64,000 nt of DNA, taken from the NCBI GenBank assembly GCA_023410475.1, contig JAEYPS010000021.1, positions 62,001-126,000 of the forward strand. The letters are read 5' to 3'. The DNA is from Bacillota bacterium. GTDB lineage: Bacteria > Bacillota > Clostridia > Christensenellales > SZUA-584. The position numbers and the translations under genes were made by a program. Below the pieces are notes generated by a model that saw only the letters and a list, made by a program, of their open reading frames with translations, was not told the origin of the DNA and made no database searches. Below, one piece after another: positions 42,848 to 50,718 of this stretch. Each line of letters begins with the position of its first letter. Position 1 is the stretch's first letter.

Positions 42848-43524
42848 CTGATCACCTCGTCGCGCGCTATGCGCCCGTCCTCAAGCGTGATGATACGGTC
42901 GGCCTGCAGCGCCGTCTGCGAGTCGTGCGTCACGAGTATAAGCGTCTGATTATACTTCTTGTTGGAAACGCGCAGAAGGTTAATAATGTCGGCGCTGTTT
43001 TTGCTGTCGAGGTTGCCGGTAGGTTCGTCCGCGAGCACGAGCGCGGGGCTGTTTATAAGCGCGCGGCCTATGGACACCCTCTGCTGCTGCCCGCCAGATA
43101 GCTGGTTGGGAAGATGCTTTTTTCTGTCGGTGAGGCTCAGCATATTAAGTATGTCATTGAGCTGAGACTTTTCGGGTTTGCGCGTGTCGAGCAGCAGAGG
43201 CAGCGTGATGTTTTCCTCTACGTCAAGAACGGGTATAAGGTTATAGAATTGATATATAAGCCCGACCTGCCTGCGGCGAAACACCGCGAGCCTGCTTTCA
43301 TCAAGGCCGTAAATATCGGTGTTGTCCACAAATACCTTGCCTGACGTGGGTCTGTCGACGCCGCCCAAGATATGCATCAGCGTGCTCTTGCCCGAGCCGG
43401 ACGAGCCTACGATGGCCAGAAATTCGCCCTTCGTTACGCTTAACGAAACCCCGTCCAGCGCGTTTACCGCGGCTTCGCCGCTGCCGTATGTCTTGCATAG
43501 ATTCTCGACTCTCAATATTTCCAT
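42844..43524 (-). CDS. ABC transporter ATP-binding protein (LolD/MacB family)
   Basis: A 226-residue ATPase. Walker A GSSGSGKST (about 38-46), signature LSGGQQQRV, Walker B ALVLADEPTGNLDS and the switch His are all present. I place the start at ATG 43524, eight bases after AAGGAG, not at the upstream in-frame ATG 43545. It energises the permease encoded next. The 88-base gap to the histidine kinase contains GTGAC boxes and a 16-bp palindrome. Confidence 0.92.
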   Translation of the reverse strand: MEILRVENLCKTYGSGEAAVNALDGVSLSVTKGEFLAIVGSSGSGKSTLMHILGGVDRPTSGKVFVDNTDIYGLDESRLAVFRRRQVGLIYQFYNLIPVLDVEENITLPLLLDTRKPEKSQLNDILNMLSLTDRKKHLPNQLSGGQQQRVSIGRALINSPALVLADEPTGNLDSKNSADIINLLRVSNKKYNQTLILVTHDSQTALQADRIITLEDGRIARDEVIR

Positions 43525-43541
43525 ATAAAGCTCCTTAATCG

Positions 43542-43605
43542 GCATAAATATTTATGCTGCAATCATACGGCTCCCGTGTGACGCGCATGTGACATTTCTG
43601 GTGAC
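43542..43605 (-). promoter_or_regulatory. Response-regulator boxes and palindrome before the ABC exporter
   Basis: Three direct repeats of GTGAC on the plus strand, at 43578, 43589 and 43601, are spaced 11 and 12 bases, one helix turn, as for OmpR-family regulators. Next to them is the perfect palindrome GCATAAATATTTATGC (43542-43557), which contains an AT-rich -10-like element. They lie 18-81 bases before the ATPase start. Confidence 0.55.
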
Positions 43606-43612
43606 GGTTTTG

Positions 43613-44608
43613 TCATTTTGGAAAGCGTACCGTGAACAGGCTGCCGCCGTGCTCTGTATTTTTAGCGCTTACGGAGCCGCCCTGTTCTTTTATAATAGCC
43701 GCGGCCATCGAGAGCCCTATGCCCACGCTGTCGTCCGAAGCGTTCTTGCCGCGGTAGAAACGATTAAAGATATGCGCAAGATCGTTGCCGTCTATTCCGG
43801 GGCCGCTGTCCGTGATCTTTATCTCAGCAAACAGAGGGTTGTCCTCGCATGATATGGTTATCTCCCCGTATTGCGGGGTATGCTCCACGCAGTTTTTCAG
43901 TATGTTGAGTATCGCCTCCGCCGTCCAGTTTTCGTCGCACGTAAGGCTGATCCCGTTGTCCTGTATCGTAATCGCCTGTTCCTTAAGTTCTGCCGGAATG
44001 AGCAGGGGAGCGCACGCCTTTTCGAGCAGCGCCTTGGCGGATACGGCGCGCGGCAGGAGCGCCACCATCTTCGCGTCGAGCTTTGAGAGCTTTAACAGTG
44101 ATGAGACGAGCCACTGCAGCCTCTCGAGCTGCAGGCGCATCCTGTTTGTGAATTCGATGCGCTTTTCCTCGGACAGGCCTGCATCGCAAAGCAGATCCGT
44201 CATCATGAACATAGAGGTGAGCGGTGTTTTAAGCTGATGTGATATGTCGGAGAGAGCGGCGGCAAGCTTTGTCTTTTCCTGCGCGAGCGTCTCATTTTGC
44301 TGGCGCAGCATCACCGTTACCTTGTAAAGCTCGCTCTTGAGGATGGAAAGCTCGCCCTCGGTGTAATCCCGCACGTCAAGCTCATAGTCGCCGCTGTTTA
44401 TCATTTTAAGGTATGCATTGAGGCGGCTTATCTGCTTGTAGCGCCACCATGTAAACACGGCGGCTGCGGCGATAAGCAACAGCGCCGTCGCTCCGACGAT
44501 GATTCCCGCTGAAAAAGGCATGAGAAACGCGGCGGCGGCGCCTGATGAGCCTATAATAAAAGCTGTTATCAGGAAAATACCGAACTCTTTGTTACGTATG
44601 ACACGCAT
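43613..44608 (-). CDS. Sensor histidine kinase (short-loop, two-helix type)
   Basis: A 331-residue kinase from ATG 44608; two N-terminal helices (about 8-28 and 32-52) are joined by only a few residues, so there is almost no extracellular sensor. A HAMP-like linker, the HisKA phospho-acceptor SDISHQLKTPLTSM (His about 130) and HATPase motifs (NILKNCVEH, DSGPGID, GIGLSMAA) follow. Such intramembrane-sensing kinases usually detect envelope stress through their ABC partner. It starts one base after the response regulator stop. Confidence 0.9.
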   Translation of the reverse strand: MRVIRNKEFGIFLITAFIIGSSGAAAAFLMPFSAGIIVGATALLLIAAAAVFTWWRYKQISRLNAYLKMINSGDYELDVRDYTEGELSILKSELYKVTVMLRQQNETLAQEKTKLAAALSDISHQLKTPLTSMFMMTDLLCDAGLSEEKRIEFTNRMRLQLERLQWLVSSLLKLSKLDAKMVALLPRAVSAKALLEKACAPLLIPAELKEQAITIQDNGISLTCDENWTAEAILNILKNCVEHTPQYGEITISCEDNPLFAEIKITDSGPGIDGNDLAHIFNRFYRGKNASDDSVGIGLSMAAAIIKEQGGSVSAKNTEHGGSLFTVRFPK

Positions 44609-44609
44609 A

Positions 44610-45290
44610 TCATTCACCCGCCTTATACCCAAGGCCGCGAACGGTATGGATTATCTTCGGGTTTTGGGCGTCGTCCTCTATCTTTTCACGAAGCCTCTTT
44701 ATATAAACCGTAAGAGTGTTGTCGTTAACGAAATCGCCCGATATGTCCCAGATGCCCTCAAGCAGCTGCGAACGGGACAGCACCTGGCCGGGATGCGCGG
44801 CGAGCGCCAGCAGAAGACGGTATTCGAGCGCCGTCAGCAAAACCTCGGCGCCGTTTTTCGTTACGCGCGCCTTCTTTGTGTCTATGCGAATATCGGCGAA
44901 CGAGAGCTCCTCTCTGCCTTCGTCCTGTTTTTCGGCCCGCCTCAAAACGCTGCGCAGCCTAGAGGAAAGCTCGCGCACCCGGAACGGTTTTGTTATATAG
45001 TCGTCCGCACCCATGTCGAGCCCCATGACCACGTTCACCTCGTCGTCGCAGGCCGTGAGGAAAACTACGGGTTGCCCGCCGCGCAACTTTATAAGCCGGC
45101 AAATGTCGTACCCGCTTCCGTCGGGCAGCGATAGGTCGAGTATGGCAAGGTCAAACTGGGCGCTTTCTATCGCCGCTTTTGCCTGCGCGGCGTTATAGCA
45201 TGAGATGACCTCATAGCCTTCCTGCGAAAGGGAGTATTCGAGACCGAGGACGATAGTCTTGTCGTCCTCAACAAGCAAGATTCTTTTCAT
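44610..45290 (-). CDS. OmpR-family response regulator
   Basis: A 226-residue regulator with a receiver domain (EDD at about 9-11, phospho-acceptor Asp in LAILDLSLPDGSG, Lys in TKPFRVREL) and a winged-helix DNA-binding domain ending in DNTLTVYIKRLREKIEDD...HTVRGLGYKAG. ATG 45290 is the best start; seven codons upstream lack family resemblance. It should bind direct repeats such as the GTGAC boxes before the ABC genes in the same operon. Confidence 0.93.
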   Translation of the reverse strand: MKRILLVEDDKTIVLGLEYSLSQEGYEVISCYNAAQAKAAIESAQFDLAILDLSLPDGSGYDICRLIKLRGGQPVVFLTACDDEVNVVMGLDMGADDYITKPFRVRELSSRLRSVLRRAEKQDEGREELSFADIRIDTKKARVTKNGAEVLLTALEYRLLLALAAHPGQVLSRSQLLEGIWDISGDFVNDNTLTVYIKRLREKIEDDAQNPKIIHTVRGLGYKAGE

Positions 45291-45397
45291 AAAATAATCA
45301 CCAGAATACATTATAGCCTTTTACCGGATTGTTTGCATGACGGAATTGTCACTAAGATATTATAACGGAATGGCTTCTTTAACGGGCAAAGCTGAAG

Positions 45398-46078
45398 TTA
45401 TTGGCGGTTTGATTCCTTGCGGCTCATGGCTTCGTCTATCTCGTATATATCGAGGCCCTTCAACTCGCTGTAAACGATATCGGCTTGCCAAAGGTAATCT
45501 TTATCGCCTATCCCGACCGCGAACATGCCTGCTGCCTTTATAGCCTGCACTCCCGCCGCGGCGTCCTCGACGCCTGCGCAGTATTTGGGATTGAAAGAAA
45601 AGTGCCTTGCCGCGTCAAGAAAGATGTCGGGTGCGGGCTTTGCGTGTTTTACCGCGGACGGGTCGACAATATAATCAAAGCAATCGTATATCTTCATATT
45701 TTTCAGCAGCATGCACGAGTTTTTTGAGACGCTGCCAAGCGCTATCTTAATATCGTTTTTCTTAAGGAGCCGGAGCAGCTCTGCCGCGCCTTCGGCGAGA
45801 TTGCTCTCGTCAAACCTAGAGATCATATCCACATATATGGCGTTTTTTCTGTCCGCAAGGCACAGCTTTTCCGCTTGCGTAAATCTTTTCTCCATGCCGA
45901 TATCGCCAAGCACGATATCAAGTGACTCCAGCCTCGATATGCCTTTTACGGCATGAAATACGCCGGGTGACAGCTCGCGGCCAAACTCTTTGGCAAGCTT
46001 CGTCCACGCGAGGAAATGCTCTTCGCTTGTCGACGTTATCACACCGTCGAGGTCAAATATAACAGCTTTTACATACAT
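45398..46078 (-). CDS. pgmB: Beta-phosphoglucomutase
   Basis: A HAD-superfamily enzyme that turns beta-glucose 1-phosphate into glucose 6-phosphate. The 226-residue product has the catalytic DLDGVITST (nucleophile Asp 9, acid/base Asp 11), the cap-domain RLESLDIVL, LGSVSKNS, KHAKPAPDIFLDAA and GVEDAAAGVQAIKAAGM motifs of PgmB. It matches the GH65 phosphorylase 5 kb away, whose product is beta-glucose 1-phosphate. Its stop lies 107 bases from the response regulator start, and it follows the AraC gene by 24 bases. Confidence 0.93.
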   Translation of the reverse strand: MYVKAVIFDLDGVITSTSEEHFLAWTKLAKEFGRELSPGVFHAVKGISRLESLDIVLGDIGMEKRFTQAEKLCLADRKNAIYVDMISRFDESNLAEGAAELLRLLKKNDIKIALGSVSKNSCMLLKNMKIYDCFDYIVDPSAVKHAKPAPDIFLDAARHFSFNPKYCAGVEDAAAGVQAIKAAGMFAVGIGDKDYLWQADIVYSELKGLDIYEIDEAMSRKESNRQ

Positions 46079-46102
46079 TAAACAGTTGCCTTTCCCAAGC
46101 GC

Positions 46103-46840
46103 TCAGCCGCTCGGCCGTCTGTACCAGTTGGGAGTCACCCCGAGGTATTTTTTGAACGTCTTTATATAATAACTCTGAGAGCAAAAATGAAACTTGCCCG
46201 CTATTGCGGCAAGAGGCATATCGGTATATTTGATAAAATAGACAGACTCCTCCACCTTGCGCTTTAATATATACTCAAACAGCGAAATATTGACCTCTTT
46301 TTTGAACAGCGACGAGAGGTAGTTCGGATGTACGAACACCCTGTCGGCAAGCTCTTTTAGCGTTATTTTATCGGTCAGCGTCTGATTCGCGTTGTTTATA
46401 GTCTGAAGAACTATATTTGAGTATTTCGAATGGTTTACCTCGCTCACCATATGGCAGTATTCTTTGAGCATCTCCGACTCCAGCGCCTCAAGCTCGCTTT
46501 TTGATACTGCATGCTCAACAGCGTTTATAAAAGCGTCGCTCAGCGTAAACGCCTCTTCGGGCAGTGAGCCCGCTTCGATAGCCGCGCGCGCGTACAGCGT
46601 GCACGAGCATATAATAGAATTTTTCAGCGAGCGAACAGGGTCGGCTGAAAGCTGTGCGCGCTGCTGCTTGTTTGTTTCAACGAGCAGCCGCTGGGCGTTC
46701 TTGTTGTCGCCCTTTTTTATCATGTTTATCATCTCGCGCTCAAGAAAATACGGCGGATGGATGTACATCGTATCGAGATTGTGCGACTTTATCTCGTGAA
46801 AATTCTTCTCTATTACGCTTTGGCTGTCGAGCCTGTTCAT
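46103..46840 (-). CDS. AraC-family transcriptional regulator
   Basis: A 245-residue regulator from ATG 46840 (GGAG upstream; an in-frame ATG 46870 is possible). The C-terminal AraC domain has both helix-turn-helices (LKELADRVFVHPNYLSSLFKKEV and LAAIAGKFHFCSQSYYIKTFKKYLGVTPNWYR). The N-terminal part is helical without a cupin barrel, like sugar regulators of the YesN type. It is divergent from a sugar ABC importer and upstream of pgmB, so it probably controls both. Confidence 0.88.
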   Translation of the reverse strand: MNRLDSQSVIEKNFHEIKSHNLDTMYIHPPYFLEREMINMIKKGDNKNAQRLLVETNKQQRAQLSADPVRSLKNSIICSCTLYARAAIEAGSLPEEAFTLSDAFINAVEHAVSKSELEALESEMLKEYCHMVSEVNHSKYSNIVLQTINNANQTLTDKITLKELADRVFVHPNYLSSLFKKEVNISLFEYILKRKVEESVYFIKYTDMPLAAIAGKFHFCSQSYYIKTFKKYLGVTPNWYRRPSG

Positions 46841-46883
46841 AAGCGCCCGCTCCTTCCCGCACCACGGCATTCAGTGTAGTAAA

Positions 46884-47039
46884 ATGTTAATATATTTATC
46901 TTGACTCAAGAAAAATATAATTATATTAATCACGGCTGGACACGTATATTATATAAAAAATTGCACGATATGCAACTATGCTTTTATATTTCGATGTTTT
47001 TCTACACGCGTCCATATTAATGTTATAATATATTAACAT
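46884..47039. promoter_or_regulatory. Paired operator-like sites between araC-type gene and sugar importer
   Basis: ATGTTAATATATT (46884-46896) recurs as its exact inverse AATATATTAACAT (47027-47039). The second copy forms ATGTTA-N8-TAACAT (47020-47039) and overlaps a -10-like TATAAT at 47024. The -35 there is poor, as expected of an activated promoter. The sites flank the 355-base intergenic region, one near each gene. Confidence 0.45.
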
Positions 47040-47195
47040 CGGCCACGCAAGCAAAGCCTTAATATAATTATATTATGCTGAATATACTTGAATACACATA
47101 CTGTGTATGTAAAGTATAATTGGAATACTTAAAGCCGATACCCAGCCTCTTTTGTATCGGAGCCCAATAGAAATAGAATTAAAGGAGTGTGTAAC

Positions 47196-48461
47196 ATGAA
47201 AAGAATACTGGTGTTTATGTTGGCTATGGTATCATTGGTAATGCTTGCGGCATGTACTCCGCAGCCCGTGCCCGAGAGCCCGGCTCCAGCGACGGACGCG
47301 CCTGCTACGCCGGAACCGGCAACCGAGCCTCCCGCTCCCGAGACCGTCGTTTTAAAGTTCGCCGCGCAGGCGGACAGCACCCCCGCTACAAAAGCGGTAA
47401 TCGATGCGTTCAACGCGTCGCAGAGCACTTACAAAGTAGAGTGGGTGGAGATGACCAACGATTCGGGCCAGATGCATGACCAGCTTTTGACGTCGCTCCG
47501 CGATTCCGCCGAGTACGATATCGTATCTTTGGACGTTGTATGGGCGGGAGAGTTCGCGGCCGCAGGTTACATAGAGCCTCTTGACATGATGATGGCGGAC
47601 GCGGGGCTCAAGAAGTCCGATTACAACGCAGGCTCAATGGCGTCGGGCGCTTATCAGGGCAAACAGTACGTGCTTCCTTTCTTCCCCGACCTGGGGCTGC
47701 TGTACATACGTTCTGATATCGTGAGCGCCGACGACGTCGCCAAGCTCGTATCCGGTAATTATACTCACGACGACCTGCTCGCGATGGCCGAAAAGTACGC
47801 GGGGCAGGGCGCAACGGAGACGGGAATAGTGTTCCAGTCCAAGCAGTATGAAGGCCTCGTCTGCAACCTCGCCGAATTCACGGGAGCGTTTGCCGATCTT
47901 AAGGGCGGCCTCGAGACCATGAAAAAATTCGTTGGCTCCAAGGCGGTTCCCGTCGACATACTTAACTATACCGAAGGTGAGACGCACACAAGCTTTACAG
48001 AGGGCAAATCGGTATTCGCCCGTAACTGGCCCTATCAGTATGGTATAATAAAGGGCGATGATTCGAGCGTGAAGCCCGAGCAGGTAACAGTTGCTCCTCT
48101 GCCCAAGGGAGACACCGTCGGTGGCTGGCTGCTCGCTATCAACAAACAGTCTGCCAATAAAGAAGGCGCTTTCGAGTTCATCAAGTTCCTCGCGGGCGAG
48201 CAGGGCCAGAGGATAATGTCTACAAAGGGCGGCTACGTCCCCGGATGGAACGCTCTGCTGGGCGACCCGGAAATAGCCGCTGCGAACGAGATGCTCAATA
48301 TGGACGGCTTCAAAGCGGCGGTCGCAAACACGATACCGCGCCCTGTTTCCGCCGAATATTCCAAGCTTTCCGATACCATTCAGATAAACGCTCATAAATA
48401 TCTGTCAGGAGACCAGGACATAGATGCGACAGTTGCGGCAATAATGGCCGCGCTTGGCTGA
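47196..48461 (+). CDS. Sugar ABC transporter substrate-binding lipoprotein
   Basis: A 421-residue extracellular solute-binding protein of family 1 (MalE-like). The lipobox LMLAAC ends at Cys 21, followed by a Pro/Ala/Glu-rich linker and the bilobed domain (FAAQADSTPATKAVIDAFNAS..., DIVSLDVVWAGEFAAAGYIEPLD, LPFFPDLGLLYIRSD). ATG 47196 is nine bases after AAAGGAG. It probably binds an alpha-glucoside, given the GH65 enzyme in the same operon. Confidence 0.93.
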   Translation: MKRILVFMLAMVSLVMLAACTPQPVPESPAPATDAPATPEPATEPPAPETVVLKFAAQADSTPATKAVIDAFNASQSTYKVEWVEMTNDSGQMHDQLLTSLRDSAEYDIVSLDVVWAGEFAAAGYIEPLDMMMADAGLKKSDYNAGSMASGAYQGKQYVLPFFPDLGLLYIRSDIVSADDVAKLVSGNYTHDDLLAMAEKYAGQGATETGIVFQSKQYEGLVCNLAEFTGAFADLKGGLETMKKFVGSKAVPVDILNYTEGETHTSFTEGKSVFARNWPYQYGIIKGDDSSVKPEQVTVAPLPKGDTVGGWLLAINKQSANKEGAFEFIKFLAGEQGQRIMSTKGGYVPGWNALLGDPEIAAANEMLNMDGFKAAVANTIPRPVSAEYSKLSDTIQINAHKYLSGDQDIDATVAAIMAALG

Positions 48462-48472
48462 TAACCGAAATT

Positions 48473-48516
48473 TGCCGAACCCAAGGCGCGCATGCCGTGT
48501 ATCCTTGGGTTCGGCA
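48473..48516 (+). promoter_or_regulatory. Perfect 14-bp hairpin between binding protein and permease
   Basis: TGCCGAACCCAAGG (48473-48486) pairs exactly with CCTTGGGTTCGGCA (48503-48516), with a 16-base loop and no T-run. Such intercistronic hairpins after a binding-protein gene stabilise its mRNA or attenuate read-through, giving excess binding protein over permease, as with malE-malF. Confidence 0.75.
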
Positions 48517-48626
48517 GATAATCTTTGCTTTTGTGTTATCGGGTGTTTCCAGGGGTTTTTTAATTTCTAGCATTATAATAACATGTATTTGCCTTAATCC
48601 TATTTGCGCCGGAAAGGGATGATCAG

Positions 48627-49868
48627 ATGAAACACAGGATTAAATTTAAAGAGCTGGTGTTTGTCCTCCCTGTACTCATATTGCTGCTTATCTTCTCCGT
48701 ATATTCTATAGTTCAGACCGCTATATATTCTCTTTTTGATTATCAGCTCAACGACCCTTTAAAGGCCGGGTTGTATATGAACGACAGATTCAATACGCAA
48801 TTGTTTGAGGAAAATTTAAAATACGTGAAGTTTTTTGTGGCGGACGACATAACATTTGCGGGGGATGAGCAATCGGTCGCGGACTTTACCAGGATGACAG
48901 AGCTTGCGGATAAAGGACTTGAGCTGCTCCCGTCTCTTAAGGCTGAAGCTAATGAGAAAACAGTCGCGTTGTCCTCGGAGCAGTCGGAGGAACTCAAATC
49001 CATCATAGGCGAGCTTAATAAAATCTCGGCCGCGGTTTACGCGCGCAACCCTGACGTAGAGTTTTACAACCGGGAAGGAGTGGCCGCGGTAATAACCAGC
49101 ATAGACGACTGTTTCATCGTCAGCAATTTCACAGGCGTGAACGGGTATGTAAGCGTGCTGCGCGACACAAGGTTTTGGAACGCTACGTGGAACACGGTTT
49201 TCTTTACGGTTGTATCGGTCAGCGTAGAATTCGTGTTAGGGCTTGCTCTTGCCATGGTGATGAATCAGGCTATAAAGGGAATAGGCGGCGTAAGGACCGC
49301 CGCGCTGATACCGTGGGCTATACCCACCGTTGTGTCTGCTCTAATATGGAGCTACCTGTACGACGGCTCGAGCGGCATCATATCGTTTATCGTATCGAAG
49401 CTAGGATTCATACAGGGGCCGGAATATATGCTGTTGTCGGCGGGGGGCGCAATGACGTCTGCTATACTTGCCGACGTTTGGAAGACGACTCCCTATATGG
49501 CGCTGCTGCTGCTGGCAGGACTGCAGACTATCGACAGAGGCCTTTATGAGTCGGCGAAGATAGACGGAGCAAACAAGACGCAGCAGTTCTTCAGTGTAAC
49601 GCTGCCGCTTTTAAAGCCCGCGATACTCGTTGCGCTGCTGTTCAGGACGCTGGACGCATTTCGGGTGTACGACCTTATCGCGGTGCTTACGAACGGAGGC
49701 CCGGGCGGCGCCACCGAGACGCTTTCCATATACGCCTATAAAAACATGTTCGCGCAGACAAACTTCGGATATGGGTCGGTGATAGTCATAATGATGTTCG
49801 TGCTTGTGGCGATAATCGCCGTGCTGTTCGTCAAGGTGCTGGGCGCCGAAGTAGTCAGCGATGATTAA
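48627..49868 (+). CDS. Sugar ABC transporter permease (MalF-like)
   Basis: A 413-residue permease. One helix (about 10-30) is followed by an extracellular insert of about 140 residues (about 35-170), helical in its middle, then five helices with the EAA loop (YESAKIDGANKTQQFFSVTLPLLKP). The large insert resembles the P2 domain of MalF, which contacts the binding protein. ATG 48627 follows AAGGGATG. Confidence 0.92.
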   Translation: MKHRIKFKELVFVLPVLILLLIFSVYSIVQTAIYSLFDYQLNDPLKAGLYMNDRFNTQLFEENLKYVKFFVADDITFAGDEQSVADFTRMTELADKGLELLPSLKAEANEKTVALSSEQSEELKSIIGELNKISAAVYARNPDVEFYNREGVAAVITSIDDCFIVSNFTGVNGYVSVLRDTRFWNATWNTVFFTVVSVSVEFVLGLALAMVMNQAIKGIGGVRTAALIPWAIPTVVSALIWSYLYDGSSGIISFIVSKLGFIQGPEYMLLSAGGAMTSAILADVWKTTPYMALLLLAGLQTIDRGLYESAKIDGANKTQQFFSVTLPLLKPAILVALLFRTLDAFRVYDLIAVLTNGGPGGATETLSIYAYKNMFAQTNFGYGSVIVIMMFVLVAIIAVLFVKVLGAEVVSDD

Positions 49869-49880
49869 GGAGAGGGGATT

Positions 49881-50711
49881 ATGAATAAAAAGCTAAACGG
49901 TTCACACTGGCTGTTCTATACAGTTCTTATCATATTTCTTGTCATAATCGTTTTTCCTTTCCTCTGGGTGCTGATAACCTCGATAAAACCGGGGAGCGAG
50001 GTGTTCGGAGAGGGCGCTTATAACGTTTTTACAAATAACCCTACGCTCAAAAACTACGGTACGATTATAGACAAGGGAATAATGACCTCCATAATGAACA
50101 GTACGATAGTGTCGACCATAACGATGCTCTATGTCGTGATACTCTCGTCGATGATGGCGTACGCGGTATCGAGGTTCAACTTTAAGGGAAAGAACGTGCT
50201 GCTGGGCCTCGTGCTAGCAGTATCGATGTTCCCGCAGATGATAATCGTAGGCCCGGTATACAACATATTCATGGCTCTCGGATGGAACAACAGCTACTGG
50301 GTCGTGCTTCCGTATTCAACGATAACGCTGCCAATCGCGGTATGGATAATGGTATCGCATTTTAAAAAGATACCAATATCGATAGAGGAATCCGCGAGGA
50401 TAGACGGCGCTCCTCCCTTTAAGATACTCTGGAAGATAGTATTTCCGCTGGCGGCGCCCGGCGTATTTACGGCTGCCATAATAAGCTTTATCGCGGCTTG
50501 GAACGAATACCTTTTAACGGTGACTTTAAATACAAACGTGAATTATCATACGGTGCCCGTCGCAATATCGTTCCTTCGGACGCAGTTCCAGATACTGTGG
50601 GGAGAGGTTACCGCCGCTACCATAATAGTGGCCGTGCCGACGCTCATAATAGTGCTGCTGTTCCAAAGGAAGATCATATCGGGGCTTGTTTCGGGCGCTG
50701 TAAAGGAGTAG
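49881..50711 (+). CDS. Sugar ABC transporter permease (MalG-like)
   Basis: A 276-residue six-helix permease partnering the MalF-like protein. The EAA loop is EESARIDGAPPFKILWKIVFPLAAPGV and the C-terminus FQRKIISGLVSGAVKE is typical for MalG. No ATPase gene is in the operon; an MsmK/UgpC-type ATPase encoded elsewhere is likely shared. Confidence 0.93.
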   Translation: MNKKLNGSHWLFYTVLIIFLVIIVFPFLWVLITSIKPGSEVFGEGAYNVFTNNPTLKNYGTIIDKGIMTSIMNSTIVSTITMLYVVILSSMMAYAVSRFNFKGKNVLLGLVLAVSMFPQMIIVGPVYNIFMALGWNNSYWVVLPYSTITLPIAVWIMVSHFKKIPISIEESARIDGAPPFKILWKIVFPLAAPGVFTAAIISFIAAWNEYLLTVTLNTNVNYHTVPVAISFLRTQFQILWGEVTAATIIVAVPTLIIVLLFQRKIISGLVSGAVKE

Positions 50712-50718
50712 ACAACAA

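Noticed and set aside
40193..43524. BceAB-type bacitracin exporter
   Set aside because: The permease is an 884-residue two-FtsX-domain protein, not the ten-helix BceB with one large loop; only the regulatory layout is similar.
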